From contig DLJZ01000002.1 in the NCBI GenBank assembly GCA_002478865.1, forward strand, positions 1-64,000: a stretch of 64,000 nt of DNA, in the 5' to 3' direction. How positions within the stretch are numbered: the first letter of the stretch is position 1; each line of letters opens with the position of its first letter. This DNA is from Hungatella sp. UBA7603. Lineage in GTDB: Bacteria; Bacillota; Clostridia; Lachnospirales; Lachnospiraceae. Positions 17,072-25,846 of the stretch are shown piece by piece. The position numbers were made by a program, and so were the translations under genes. The notes below the pieces were generated by a model. It had not been told where the DNA came from. It saw only the letters and a list, made by a program, of their open reading frames with translations, and made no database searches.

Positions 17072-17953
17072 TTATAAAATTGAAATCTTATATTCCAGTT
17101 GCTTTTCTTCCCCAGGTTTTAAGATCGTAACGTTTCTCTTATGCTCAAACACATCGTCTTCGTCGCTGCAGGTAGAAAGTCCGGTCCATGGTTCTATTGC
17201 GATAAAAGGACCGTGATTGGCGGTTGACCATAACATCAGATACGGAAAGTCTTCAAAGGAAAATTCCACGCCCTGTTTTTTATCCTTATGACTTAAGGTC
17301 ACCTTCCTTGATTTTATCCGGTCAAATACAATGGCATCCTGTTCAAACAACTCATGTTTTAAGGTTAGACTTCTTTTGTCCCAGGAAAGGGAAGTTCGGG
17401 TTTCCATGTCGATGAGTCCAGTCTCTGTGGAGGGCCAAGGATTTGTCTCTTCTTCCTCTTTCTCAAACCGGACCTCATATTCATCGTAGGCTTCTCCCGG
17501 ATTTAATGGACAGCGAAAGGCTGGATGTCCTCCGATGAAAAAGGGCATATCTTCTGTTCCTGCATTGCGAACTTTGTAATGAACAGTAATACTGTTTTTA
17601 TCTAGTTGATAGATTATGGTTAATACAAAGGGAAATGGATACTTGGTAAGCATATCTTCACCAGAGGTGATGGAAAAGGATATGGTATCGTCAGTGATGG
17701 AGGTTAATTCAAATTCTTCCTTACGGACAATTCCATGCCTTGGCATCTGAATCTCTTTCCCGCTTAAAGTGGTGGCCCTGTTATCTCTTAAGCTGCCGCA
17801 GATGGGGAACAATACTGGTGCCTGACCGCTCCAGTACTCTTTATCTCCCTGCCATAAGTACTCCAGGCCTTTTTCATTCTGAATGGAGGTAAGTTCTCCT
17901 CCCTTTGAGGCAAAGCAAACTGTTAGATTCTCATTTTTCAACGAATATTCCAT
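17072..17953 (-). CDS. LacX-like aldose 1-epimerase family protein
   Basis: I place the start at 17953 (293 residues), 1 bp beyond the stop of the PfkB gene, with GAGGGA in front; an upstream in-frame codon at 17980 overlaps that gene. The protein shows the galactose-mutarotase fold signatures of the LacX group: EYLWQGDKEYWSGQAPVLFP, PRHGIVRKEEF, and the catalytic-type region GGHPAFRCPLN. LacX proteins sit in lactose/tagatose-6-phosphate operons and are thought to interconvert anomers of sugars or sugar phosphates. Here it accompanies a kinase/aldolase set of the same general chemistry. Confidence 0.83.
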   Translation of the reverse strand: MEYSLKNENLTVCFASKGGELTSIQNEKGLEYLWQGDKEYWSGQAPVLFPICGSLRDNRATTLSGKEIQMPRHGIVRKEEFELTSITDDTISFSITSGEDMLTKYPFPFVLTIIYQLDKNSITVHYKVRNAGTEDMPFFIGGHPAFRCPLNPGEAYDEYEVRFEKEEEETNPWPSTETGLIDMETRTSLSWDKRSLTLKHELFEQDAIVFDRIKSRKVTLSHKDKKQGVEFSFEDFPYLMLWSTANHGPFIAIEPWTGLSTCSDEDDVFEHKRNVTILKPGEEKQLEYKISIL

Positions 17954-17954
17954 G

Positions 17955-18890
17955 TTATCCCTCAATTCTTGTGATCTCAATCTCCGGCAGAAGCTTTTCC
18001 ATATCTTCCATTCGGAAGTATCCAGTTTCTTCTCGTAAGGCAGAAGCGGCAGATATCCCGCTGGCCTTTTTTAGAATCTCATCAATGGGAAGATTTTCAC
18101 TGAGTCCAAGTGCAAATCCAGCAATCATGGAATCTCCGCATCCTACGGTATTGACCGCATGGAGCTTTGGCACTCTGGCTCTGTAAACCCCTGATTCACT
18201 GACTACAAAGGAACCTTCCCCACCAAGAGAAACCGCTACGATTTCTACCCCTTGGGTATGAATCTTTTTGGCTGCGTCCACCATATCTTCTAACGTGTCA
18301 CAGCTTTTTCCAGTAAGCATACGAATCTCATCCAGGTTTGGCTTTATCATGGTAGGACAAGCTTCAATTCCCATCTTAAGAAGATTTCCGCTGGTATCTA
18401 AAATCACCTTTTTCCCAGCATCTTTGACCATTTTAACCATTTTCTGATAAGCGGTTCCGTCTAGCCCCTTGGGAACGCTGCCTGATATGGCAACCACGTC
18501 GGCTTTTTCTATGAGGGTCTGAAACAGCTGAAGAAATCCTTGAAACTCTTCTTCCTTCACCTCAAAGCCTGGTTCTAGAAATTCGGTCTGAATCTCTTTT
18601 TTTCCATCCCAGATATTAATGCAAGAACGACTTTCTGAATCCAGGTGATAAAATGCACTAGTTATCCCCAAAAGCTTTAAGGCATCCTCAATATACTGGC
18701 CTGCATGGCCTCCTACAAATCCGGTTGCAACCACCTCTCCACCTGCAATTACGGCTGGTTTTGATACATTTAAGCCTTTTCCGCCTGGGGTATAGCTACA
18801 CTTTGCAACCCGGTTGACCTCACCTTCTAGAAATCCATCCACCACATATCGTTTATCAATGGCGGCATTTAATGTAACGGTCAGTATCAT
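17955..18890 (-). CDS. PfkB-family hexose-phosphate kinase (1-phosphofructokinase/tagatose-6-phosphate kinase type)
   Basis: A 311-residue PfkB kinase. The N-terminal substrate site reads MILTVTLNAAIDKRY, then the first signature TPGGKGLNVSKP, and the C-terminal signature with the anion hole VNTVGCGDSMIAGFALG, including the catalytic aspartate. This start is characteristic of the FruK/LacC branch, which phosphorylates ketose monophosphates to 1,6-bisphosphates. It precedes the LacX gene by 1 bp and follows the dehydrogenase gene by 9 bp. Together with the class II aldolase first in the operon it points to a ketose bisphosphate intermediate. Whether the substrate is the fructose, tagatose or sorbose form is open. 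Confidence 0.85.
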   Translation of the reverse strand: MILTVTLNAAIDKRYVVDGFLEGEVNRVAKCSYTPGGKGLNVSKPAVIAGGEVVATGFVGGHAGQYIEDALKLLGITSAFYHLDSESRSCINIWDGKKEIQTEFLEPGFEVKEEEFQGFLQLFQTLIEKADVVAISGSVPKGLDGTAYQKMVKMVKDAGKKVILDTSGNLLKMGIEACPTMIKPNLDEIRMLTGKSCDTLEDMVDAAKKIHTQGVEIVAVSLGGEGSFVVSESGVYRARVPKLHAVNTVGCGDSMIAGFALGLSENLPIDEILKKASGISAASALREETGYFRMEDMEKLLPEIEITRIEG

Positions 18891-18899
18891 AAGAGCCTC

Positions 18900-19949
18900 C
18901 TATTCCTCATTGACTAACAGTACTTTTCCTTTAACAAGTCCTGGGGTCTTAAACATCTGGAAGGCTTCCTGTGCCTCGCTCATTGGCATCTTTTTGAAGA
19001 TAAAGCCAGGGTCAAATTTTAACTGGCCTGTTGCAAAGTAATGAGCGGTCAGCTTCCATTCTTTTCCTGGGAATGGGGAGCTGTAAGACATCCAGGAGCC
19101 AGTCAGCTTAAATTCCTTCCGGTTCATGTTTTCCCACATCGCTGGAGTGAAGCTAAGGTTTTCGTGAGGTGTTCCAATAAAGCATACACTTGCTTTGTTG
19201 GAAGCCAGTTCAAATGCCATGTGCATGGTAGGGATCTGGCCAGCGGTTTCAAATACGAAAGCAAAGCCTTTTCCTTCCGTCAGTTCCATGGCTTTTTCCT
19301 TATATCCTTCTAAGGAAGTATTGATGACCTCGTCAGCCCCAAGACGCTTTGCGAGAGCCAAACGCTCCTCGCTGATATCAAATACCACTACTTTCTTTGC
19401 TCCGAAGATCTTAGACCACTGCATGGTGAACATGCCGATGGTACCGCCTCCTAGCACTGCGGTGTATTCTCCGCCTTTGTAATCATTTTGAAACAAGCCG
19501 TGAAGGGCTACGGTAGACGGTTCAAACATAGCTCCCTGCTCATAAGAGATGCTTTTATCAAAGGCGACTGCATTCTGCTCTGGTATTACGATATATTCTG
19601 CGTTGCTTCCCTGCTGTCTGGAACCGATAAAGCTATAATGTCTGCAAAGAGAGAAGTTTCCGTTTTGACAGTCATCGCATTTCATACAAGGAATGAGAGG
19701 TGCTCCTGAAACCCGGTCTCCCATCTGAATGGTTGTAACCCCTTCTCCGATCTCCACTACATCTCCGGAAAACTCATGACCCAGAACGATTGGATAGAAA
19801 TGCACTCCGTTATGAAGCACTCTTGGAATGTCAGAGCCACATATTCCGGAAGCCTTTACCTTAATCTTTACCAGTCCAGGTCCAACCTGTGGTTCCTCAT
19901 AGTCTAGGTATTTTACATCTTCATTGGCACATACAACTGCTGCTTTCAT
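18900..19949 (-). CDS. Zinc-dependent sugar-alcohol dehydrogenase (GatD/sorbitol dehydrogenase-like)
   Basis: A 349-residue medium-chain dehydrogenase. The catalytic zinc ligands are C37 (GICGSD) and H58-E59 (GHEFSG); a structural zinc site has four cysteines in PCMKCDDCQNGNFSLC. The NAD-binding glycine motif is LGGGTIGMFTMQW. EPSTVALHG in the middle is a mark of the polyol dehydrogenase branch that includes galactitol-1-phosphate and sorbitol dehydrogenases. It lies between the FGGY kinase and PfkB kinase genes, spaced by 3 and 9 bp, so it is tightly co-expressed. Likely reaction: polyol to ketose with NAD+. Confidence 0.87.
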   Translation of the reverse strand: MKAAVVCANEDVKYLDYEEPQVGPGLVKIKVKASGICGSDIPRVLHNGVHFYPIVLGHEFSGDVVEIGEGVTTIQMGDRVSGAPLIPCMKCDDCQNGNFSLCRHYSFIGSRQQGSNAEYIVIPEQNAVAFDKSISYEQGAMFEPSTVALHGLFQNDYKGGEYTAVLGGGTIGMFTMQWSKIFGAKKVVVFDISEERLALAKRLGADEVINTSLEGYKEKAMELTEGKGFAFVFETAGQIPTMHMAFELASNKASVCFIGTPHENLSFTPAMWENMNRKEFKLTGSWMSYSSPFPGKEWKLTAHYFATGQLKFDPGFIFKKMPMSEAQEAFQMFKTPGLVKGKVLLVNEE

Positions 19950-19952
19950 CGT

Positions 19953-21473
19953 TTAACTCTCTCCTTCCTCACTCATCATATTTTTAAGATTCTCATATAG
20001 GTTACGGTATATCTTATAATTCTTATCATAGACCTCTCGGTCCGCCTGATTGGGAACGTGATACCGTTTATTTTCTACGGTAAGCCTTACCGCCTCTTCA
20101 AAATCCTCATACATGCCCACTCCCACTCCTGCTAAAATAGCAGCACCTAATGTGGTTGCCGTATCGGAAGAGGGGACAACAATTGGCTTTCCTGTTACAT
20201 CTGCCTTGATCTGGGTCCATAAAAGAGAGTTTGCAGATCCGCCCATAGCTCTTAACACATCAACGCTAGCGCCTGCTTCTTCTGCTACATCTAGGTTGTG
20301 CTTTAAGGACAAAGCAACCCCTTCCATGGCAGCACGGATAAAATGGCCTTTGCTCTTTCCAAAGTCCAGTCCATAAAAGACTCCCTTTGCATCTGGATTC
20401 CAGATAGGGGAACGTTCGCCTGCCATATAAGGCAGGAACACCACCCCGTCGCTTCCAGGGTTAACCGCCTGAGCCAGTTGGTTGAAGAGATCCAAAGAGC
20501 TTTTTCCGATTCTTCTTCCTTCTTCTCTTTCATAGTCGGCAAATTCCTTTTCCAGCCACCGCATGACACCACCGCCGCCTGTAGTTCCTCCCTGCAACAG
20601 CCATTTCCCTGGAACCACGTGATAACTTAAGATCAATCTCTCATCGGCTTTGTAGCTATCTATGCAGATGCTCATGCCTCCTGCTTGACCGCCCTGCTCC
20701 TGAGTCTCACCGGAATGGATTACTCCAGCTCCTAGGGTTCCGCAAGCTGCGTCAAGGCCACCTGCTACCACAGGGGTTCCTGGAAGTAGACCTGATTCCT
20801 TTGCAGCTGCTTCGGTTACGGTTCCAATTACCTCATGACAGGGGTAAATGTCTGGAAGGATTTCTAGGGGAATTCCAAGTGCTTCACACATCTCTTCATT
20901 CCAGGTTCCTGTATGCATATCAAAGCAGTGGAATCCATAACCCTGGGAGATATCCTGGGTCATCTTACCTGTCAGCTTAAAGCCGATGTAGCTGTTGGAC
21001 TGAAGGATCTTATCTATCTTTTGATACACCTCGGGCATATGTTCCTTATACCAGAGTATTTTTGCGGTGGTATAAGATGGCTGAAGGGAGTTTCCAGATA
21101 ACTGAAAAATAGGTTCTGTTCCTATTTTCTCATTTAATTCCTTGCAGATCTGGGAAGCTCTTGTGTCCATCCAGATGGGGGTATTGGTAAGTACTTTTCC
21201 TTGTTTGTCAACGGCAATGGCGGACCAGCTTTGTCCATCGATTCCAATTCCTGCGATCTCATCTGGTTTGATCTTTGATTTTGAAAGCATATCTTTCATG
21301 GTGCTGCATATGACTCTCCACCAATCCTCAGGGTCTTGTTCTGCCCAGCCAGACTGGGGATAATAGACTTCATACTCCCCGGCTGCTGATTCTAAAACGG
21401 TTCCTTCCCTGTTAAATACTGCTATCTTACAGGCACTCGTGCCGATGTCTATCCCCAATAAATATGGCTTCAT
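19953..21473 (-). CDS. FGGY-family carbohydrate kinase (xylulokinase-like)
   Basis: The ATG at 21473 (506 residues) has GGAGGGAA directly upstream and starts the protein at the first strand (MKPYLLGIDIGTSACK). Both FGGY domains are visible: GIGIDGQSWSAI and WMDTRASQ in the N-terminal half, GGLDAACGTLGAG, and the C-terminal ATP-binding part GGSANSLLWTQIKADVTGKP with TTLGAAILAGVG. The nearest well-known relatives by motif are xylulokinases, but a PfkB kinase and a bisphosphate aldolase in the same operon suggest a ketohexose substrate. It starts 20 bp after the aldolase stop. Confidence 0.85.
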   Translation of the reverse strand: MKPYLLGIDIGTSACKIAVFNREGTVLESAAGEYEVYYPQSGWAEQDPEDWWRVICSTMKDMLSKSKIKPDEIAGIGIDGQSWSAIAVDKQGKVLTNTPIWMDTRASQICKELNEKIGTEPIFQLSGNSLQPSYTTAKILWYKEHMPEVYQKIDKILQSNSYIGFKLTGKMTQDISQGYGFHCFDMHTGTWNEEMCEALGIPLEILPDIYPCHEVIGTVTEAAAKESGLLPGTPVVAGGLDAACGTLGAGVIHSGETQEQGGQAGGMSICIDSYKADERLILSYHVVPGKWLLQGGTTGGGGVMRWLEKEFADYEREEGRRIGKSSLDLFNQLAQAVNPGSDGVVFLPYMAGERSPIWNPDAKGVFYGLDFGKSKGHFIRAAMEGVALSLKHNLDVAEEAGASVDVLRAMGGSANSLLWTQIKADVTGKPIVVPSSDTATTLGAAILAGVGVGMYEDFEEAVRLTVENKRYHVPNQADREVYDKNYKIYRNLYENLKNMMSEEGES

Positions 21474-21492
21474 TTTTCCCTCCATATAACGA

Positions 21493-22344
21493 TTAGTGGG
21501 CTTTGTGGTCACAGCCGCATACAAGCATACGGCCCTTAACAAATTCCTTTACCGCTTCCATTCCTGCAATGCCCAGCTTTTTGGGATCAAAGAGATCTGG
21601 ATCCTCTAAAAGAAGTTTTTTACCAGCATCGGTATATACGACTCTTAACTCTGTGGCGAAGTTTACTTTACACATTCCTCTTTGTACGCATTCCCTTACA
21701 TCCTCATCGCTTAAGCCAGAGGCACCGTGAAGCACCAGGGGAATGGATACTAACTTCTTCACCTCTGTAATTCGCTCTTTATCAAGTACCGGTTTATTGG
21801 CATAAAATCCATGGGCTGTTCCAATGGCGACTGCAAGAGAGGTAATTCCCGTTCTCTCTACAAATTCCTTTGCCTGATTTGGATCGGTATTGGTATCTTC
21901 CTCGACATCCAAATCATCTTCCTTACCACCAACTTTACCAAGCTCTCCTTCCACAGGAATGCCGCATGCCTTTGCTGCGTCAGCTGCCTGTTTGGTCAGT
22001 CTGATATTTTCTTCAAAATCTGCATGAGACCCATCAAACATCACGGAAGTATATCCGGCACGAAGGGCATTCAGTACCAATTCATAGCTGCTGCCATGAT
22101 CTAAGTGAAGACAGATTGGAACGGTTGCTTTCTCTGCTTCTGCTGCTGCCATAGCCTTAAAGGTTTCCAGTGTTCCGTAACGGACGGTTGATGGAGTGGT
22201 CTGAAGCATAACAGGAGCCTGAAGCTCTTCTGCCGCTGCCACAACAGCCTTTAGCATTTCCATATTCTCTACATTAAAAGCCCCTACGGCGTAACCGCCC
22301 TTTTGGGCATCCAGTAACATTTGTTTTGACGTAACCAATGACAT
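21493..22344 (-). CDS. Class II fructose/tagatose-bisphosphate aldolase (GatY/KbaY/FbaA family)
   Basis: A 283-residue zinc aldolase. Visible family marks: the HLDHGSSYE metal site, FDGSHADFEENI, the catalytic region GELGKVGGKEDD, the second metal histidine in AIGTAHGFY and the phosphate-binding HGASGLSDEDV. It cleaves a ketose 1,6-bisphosphate to dihydroxyacetone phosphate and glyceraldehyde 3-phosphate. It is the first gene of the six-gene catabolic operon and starts after AAGGAGG. GatY-type (tagatose) and FbaA-type (fructose) enzymes are not easily separated by eye; the presence of the LacX-like and GatD-like genes favours tagatose or a similar ketose. Confidence 0.87.
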   Translation of the reverse strand: MSLVTSKQMLLDAQKGGYAVGAFNVENMEMLKAVVAAAEELQAPVMLQTTPSTVRYGTLETFKAMAAAEAEKATVPICLHLDHGSSYELVLNALRAGYTSVMFDGSHADFEENIRLTKQAADAAKACGIPVEGELGKVGGKEDDLDVEEDTNTDPNQAKEFVERTGITSLAVAIGTAHGFYANKPVLDKERITEVKKLVSIPLVLHGASGLSDEDVRECVQRGMCKVNFATELRVVYTDAGKKLLLEDPDLFDPKKLGIAGMEAVKEFVKGRMLVCGCDHKAH

Positions 22345-22393
22345 ATCTTTTTCCTCCTTGAGATAAGGTGATTGTTAGGTTTCTTATAAGTTA

Positions 22394-22399
22394 ATTATA
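22394..22399 (-). promoter_or_regulatory. Probable -10 box of the aldolase-led catabolic operon
   Basis: On the minus strand a perfect TATAAT lies about 50 bp upstream of the aldolase ATG. No good -35 is visible, consistent with a promoter that needs an activator such as the divergent AraC protein. Confidence 0.45.
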
Positions 22400-22472
22400 C
22401 CGGAACCAGATCAGAAAATTAGGGGATAAACAGACATAGGTAGGGGGTGGGTGTCGTGTTATCGAACATCCC

Positions 22473-22501
22473 TTGACTTGAAGTTTTATTACTGTTAAAG
22501 T
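22473..22501 (+). promoter_or_regulatory. Probable promoter of the AraC regulator gene
   Basis: TTGACT (22473-22478) and TAAAGT (22496-22501) are spaced by 17 bp, about 40 bp before the AraC start codon. Confidence 0.5.
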
Positions 22502-22542
22502 AAGATTAATTAGAAGAGACTTATAAGGCAAGGAGGGAAGAC

Positions 22543-23406
22543 ATGAGAACGGGATTTAAGGACTTGAATATCAAGACGACCATCAATGATACTACCTTTT
22601 TGGTTTTAAATATTGCATTTGAACGCTTCCTGCGGTCCATGCCCAAGCACAGCCATGGAAATAACAGCTATGAGCTTCATTACATTCCTTATGGACATGG
22701 GAAGGTGAGCATTGACGACCAGATTTATAACATCACTCCAAATACCCTTTATATGACAGGACCTCATGTGGAACACGAGCAGATTCCCGTTAAGAACGAT
22801 CCCATGACAGAGTACTGCATCTATTTTAAGATACAAAAGAACAGCTCCCACCCTCCCCTTGATGTGGACACGGTGGCTTATAAATTTGAGAAAACCCACT
22901 TTTGGTTTGGCCAGGACACCCAGGAGTTATATCCCTTGATGCAACAGATCTTTTTTGAGCTGGAGCACAGATTCACCGGATATATGATTCAGGTGGAAGC
23001 ACTGTTGCAGCAATGTCTGGTGAAGATTGTTCGAAATTATGAGAACAGGACCCAGTCAAAATCTCACTTTTCTCCTTCCAATCTGGTGGACAGTAAGTAC
23101 ATCATTGTAGAGGAATGCTTTCTATATGAATATGAGACCATTACTCTTGAGATTATTTCAGAACGACTTGGACTGAGCATCAGGCAAACGGAACGGTTTT
23201 TGAAAGAATATTATGGGAAGACCTTTCTACAGAAAAAGACAGAAGCTAAGATGTCCATGGCGAAGATTTATTTAAACGATGATACTATTAATATTTCAGA
23301 GATTGCGGACCGATTGAATTACTCTTCCATTCAACACTTTTCTTATGCTTTTAAGCAGTACTACGGCATAACACCTACGAATTATAGGAAGAATAGCCGG
23401 GTTTAA
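22543..23406 (+). CDS. AraC-family transcriptional regulator, divergent from the sugar catabolic operon
   Basis: A 287-residue AraC protein. The N-terminal cupin-type sensor domain contains KHSHGNNSYELHYIPYGHG and the DNA-binding part has two helix-turn-helix motifs, the second with YSSIQHFSYAFKQYYGITP, the classic AraC signature. The ATG has AAGGAGG 8 bp before it. It is transcribed away from the aldolase-led operon with a 198-bp shared promoter region, so it most likely senses a pathway sugar and activates that operon. The effector cannot be predicted. Confidence 0.88.
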   Translation: MRTGFKDLNIKTTINDTTFLVLNIAFERFLRSMPKHSHGNNSYELHYIPYGHGKVSIDDQIYNITPNTLYMTGPHVEHEQIPVKNDPMTEYCIYFKIQKNSSHPPLDVDTVAYKFEKTHFWFGQDTQELYPLMQQIFFELEHRFTGYMIQVEALLQQCLVKIVRNYENRTQSKSHFSPSNLVDSKYIIVEECFLYEYETITLEIISERLGLSIRQTERFLKEYYGKTFLQKKTEAKMSMAKIYLNDDTINISEIADRLNYSSIQHFSYAFKQYYGITPTNYRKNSRV

Positions 23407-23442
23407 GATAGATAGGAATGGATTAGTAATGGACTTACGTAA

Positions 23443-23492
23443 AATACCCCTATACAGGACTTTTCTATATCATTGTCCTATATAGGGGTATT
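23443..23492. repeat. Stem-loop repeat, copy 1 (also at 39797), acting as terminator
   Basis: AATACCCCTATACAGGAC pairs with GTCCTATATAGGGGTATT around a T-rich loop. A near copy with the same loop wording (TTTTATAT, CATTGTCC) is found at 39797-39845. Both copies lie between the end of a plus-strand gene and the end of a minus-strand gene. Confidence 0.75.
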
Positions 23493-23607
23493 ATGTTACC
23501 GATTAAGATGTGTTTTTGTATATTGTTATCCAACTAGGCTATTGGCAACAGCCCCTTTCCTTCGTATAACTATAAAACGTTGATATGGGACTAAATTTCT
23601 CCAGCTC

Positions 23608-24777
23608 CTACACTAAAAAGCTTTCTCTTACTACAGGAAACGTGAGCTTTTCACTGTCGTATTCCCCATATTCACATCCGGTATTCTTCATTTCAATATG
23701 ATCAATAAGGATTTTCTGATTTCCTTTTCTTTTGTACAACCGTATCGTCCCATACCCAGTTCCCCCATTCCAAAGTCTGTTATGAAGCTTTTTTCCACTG
23801 GGGGCTTCGTAATTCATTAATATCATCTCATCTACTTTACAACGAAGGGTAAGCTCCAGAATAGAGGTACGATTTTGAGCTTTCACCTTCCATGTGTGAT
23901 ACCGATTCCCCTCTTGAAACTTAAAGTCCACCCGAGATCCGGTCCATAACTTGGAGAAATTATAGTCATACATCTTGCCTTCATAATAAAGGCCTCCAAG
24001 GAGCTTTCTCTCCAGTGCCATTCCCCAGATCTTTGGCCTACCGCCTCCAAATTCCACAGCGGTATTCGTTAACATTTCTCCTGTTACCACACTTTTCATG
24101 GTGCAACTGCTGATCCAAAGCCAGGGAGATGTAAAATCAGCACCCCAGTTCTTATCTGCATATCCATGGGATCTGTCTGCAATCACATCATAGGCTTCTC
24201 CGTCCAATATGACTTCACCAGAATATTCAGTTTTCATCCCTTCTGCGTGCCAAAACATCTCAAAGGCATCTAACCTTCGAAATGGTGCACTGGCCCCATA
24301 CCCTGCATGATAAGCTATTTTCTTATGAATACTCAGGTTCCAGCTCATCTCTCCTGGATCGCACATGTATTCTGGATGATCCTTGGCCTGCTCTGGTGTA
24401 ACCTTGACTCTGCCTTTCATCCGCTGTTCTGTTAGGAGGTTTGCTCCTATTTTTATATCTAACTGCTTTTTCGCATAGGAAAATTGGGATATGGGATAGA
24501 AGTTATGAATTTGTCTCGCTTCTTTTCCCCACGCCCCAGCCTTTAACATGGCATAGGAAGGAGGGATACCAGCCGCCTGATTTTCCGGAAGCTGCCCTAA
24601 CACGGGATAATCCTGACCTAGCTTTGGATTGCATACAAAATACTCGATAAAGAAGGACTTCGCTTCACCCGTCTTTCTATGAAATCCAGTAAAATTATGC
24701 CACCACCAGTCATATCCTTTCTTCCCAAGAGCTCCTGTCAACATGAAACGGTCTCTCTTTAAATCACTTTTATTCAT
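23608..24777 (-). CDS. Tocopherol-cyclase/AttH-like lipocalin-fold protein, function unknown in this host
   Basis: A 389-residue protein resembling the tocopherol cyclase family of bacteria and plants. The clearest sign is the conserved core with SHGYADKNWGADF followed by SPWLWISSCTM, and an early WWWHNFTGFHRKTGEAKSFF. No signal peptide or membrane segment is visible. Plant tocopherol cyclase makes a chromanol ring, which an anaerobic Firmicute has no known use for, so the true role is probably different (carotenoid-hydratase/AttH relatives act on hydrophobic molecules). The ATG at 24777 sits 11 bp after AAGGAAAGG; a GTG at 24789 is less likely. The kinase-like gene ends 18 bp before it, so both form one transcript. 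Confidence 0.7.
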   Translation of the reverse strand: MNKSDLKRDRFMLTGALGKKGYDWWWHNFTGFHRKTGEAKSFFIEYFVCNPKLGQDYPVLGQLPENQAAGIPPSYAMLKAGAWGKEARQIHNFYPISQFSYAKKQLDIKIGANLLTEQRMKGRVKVTPEQAKDHPEYMCDPGEMSWNLSIHKKIAYHAGYGASAPFRRLDAFEMFWHAEGMKTEYSGEVILDGEAYDVIADRSHGYADKNWGADFTSPWLWISSCTMKSVVTGEMLTNTAVEFGGGRPKIWGMALERKLLGGLYYEGKMYDYNFSKLWTGSRVDFKFQEGNRYHTWKVKAQNRTSILELTLRCKVDEMILMNYEAPSGKKLHNRLWNGGTGYGTIRLYKRKGNQKILIDHIEMKNTGCEYGEYDSEKLTFPVVRESFLV

Positions 24778-24795
24778 TGCTGGCACCACCTTTCC

Positions 24796-25788
24796 TTAGC
24801 TATTGCAAATGATAAGGATACCTTTTAATTCCTTTATAATTTCATCCAGATGATTCATGGCCCACGTTGGATCCTTCTCATCTCTTAAACGACATTCCGT
24901 CGCAGCCATAATATGGTCTGACCCCCTGTAAAGCAGTCTTCGTATCTCACGGTTTTCTGGCTCAAACAGTTCTCCATATCCCTCCCAGTAGGAAGGAGAT
25001 ACCTTTACAAAGGTATGTATCCACTCGGATATTTCATCACCCCAATAGGCACGTTCGGAATCTAAAATTCCGGTTACCCGCCAGTTGTCGCCCTTTTTAG
25101 ATATAAGAATATTTTTCTCCCATAAATCCCCGTGAACTAGACGTGGGGTTTTAATGGTATTTAACAGTTCCATGTGATTACCAAATAAATCGATAAAACC
25201 ATCTACCTGACTGTAAGTATATCCCATCTCCTTCAAATCCGTTTGAAGCCCTGTAAGATAAGCCATGAGATAACCTCCCCAGGTTTCAAACTGTGCCGCT
25301 GGAGATGGAGGACCAAATTCACTGGAAGTTATACTACAAATCTGTTTTGCAATGGTCCCTACCTCGTACCAGATGCGGTCGTTTTCCTTTTGGGTAAGAG
25401 TATCCTTTATCTCTTCCCAGTTGGTACCTTCCACGAATGTCTGCACCACATAATCCCGTTCACAGATTTGATGGGTAAAATCAGCAAATACCGTCTTTGG
25501 GAAACAATCTCCCAGTGGCATAAAATAAGGCTGGATATTATATTCCCTGCGCATGAGCGCCTGCTCATACAAACTCATATGCACACTACTATGAGGAGAT
25601 ATCCTTAAAATAAATCGTTCCCCATCTGCATAAACCAAATACGTATTGTTGAAAAACCCGCCTGCTAGTTCCTTTAGTTCTGTGACAACACTCCCAGAAA
25701 ATGCGGTCTCACATATCCTGGAAAGCTGTTCCTTTGTGACTGGCTTTTGCAGCCTGTCATCTTCTCGATTTAACAATGTAATCTTCAT
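24796..25788 (-). CDS. APH-family small-molecule phosphotransferase
   Basis: A 330-residue aminoglycoside-phosphotransferase-fold kinase. The catalytic loop is VHGDLWEKNILI with the conserved H-G-D and N, and the metal-binding segment is GILDSERAYWGD. The N-terminal lobe has GGFFNNTYLVYADGERFILRI, the glycine loop and lysine-type region. Members phosphorylate aminoglycosides, homoserine, choline, sugars or other alcohols; nothing here fixes the substrate. It precedes the tocopherol-cyclase-like gene in the same transcript, hinting that both modify or bind the same compound. Confidence 0.75.
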   Translation of the reverse strand: MKITLLNREDDRLQKPVTKEQLSRICETAFSGSVVTELKELAGGFFNNTYLVYADGERFILRISPHSSVHMSLYEQALMRREYNIQPYFMPLGDCFPKTVFADFTHQICERDYVVQTFVEGTNWEEIKDTLTQKENDRIWYEVGTIAKQICSITSSEFGPPSPAAQFETWGGYLMAYLTGLQTDLKEMGYTYSQVDGFIDLFGNHMELLNTIKTPRLVHGDLWEKNILISKKGDNWRVTGILDSERAYWGDEISEWIHTFVKVSPSYWEGYGELFEPENREIRRLLYRGSDHIMAATECRLRDEKDPTWAMNHLDEIIKELKGILIICNS

Positions 25789-25846
25789 CTGATACCCCCA
25801 TAAGAAACTTATCCTTTTATAGATAACCCCATTTAATACAATAATG

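Noticed and set aside
19953..21473. Reading the FGGY kinase as a plain xylulokinase of a xylose pathway
   Set aside because: No xylose isomerase gene is present, and a PfkB kinase plus bisphosphate aldolase in the operon would be unnecessary for xylulose 5-phosphate.
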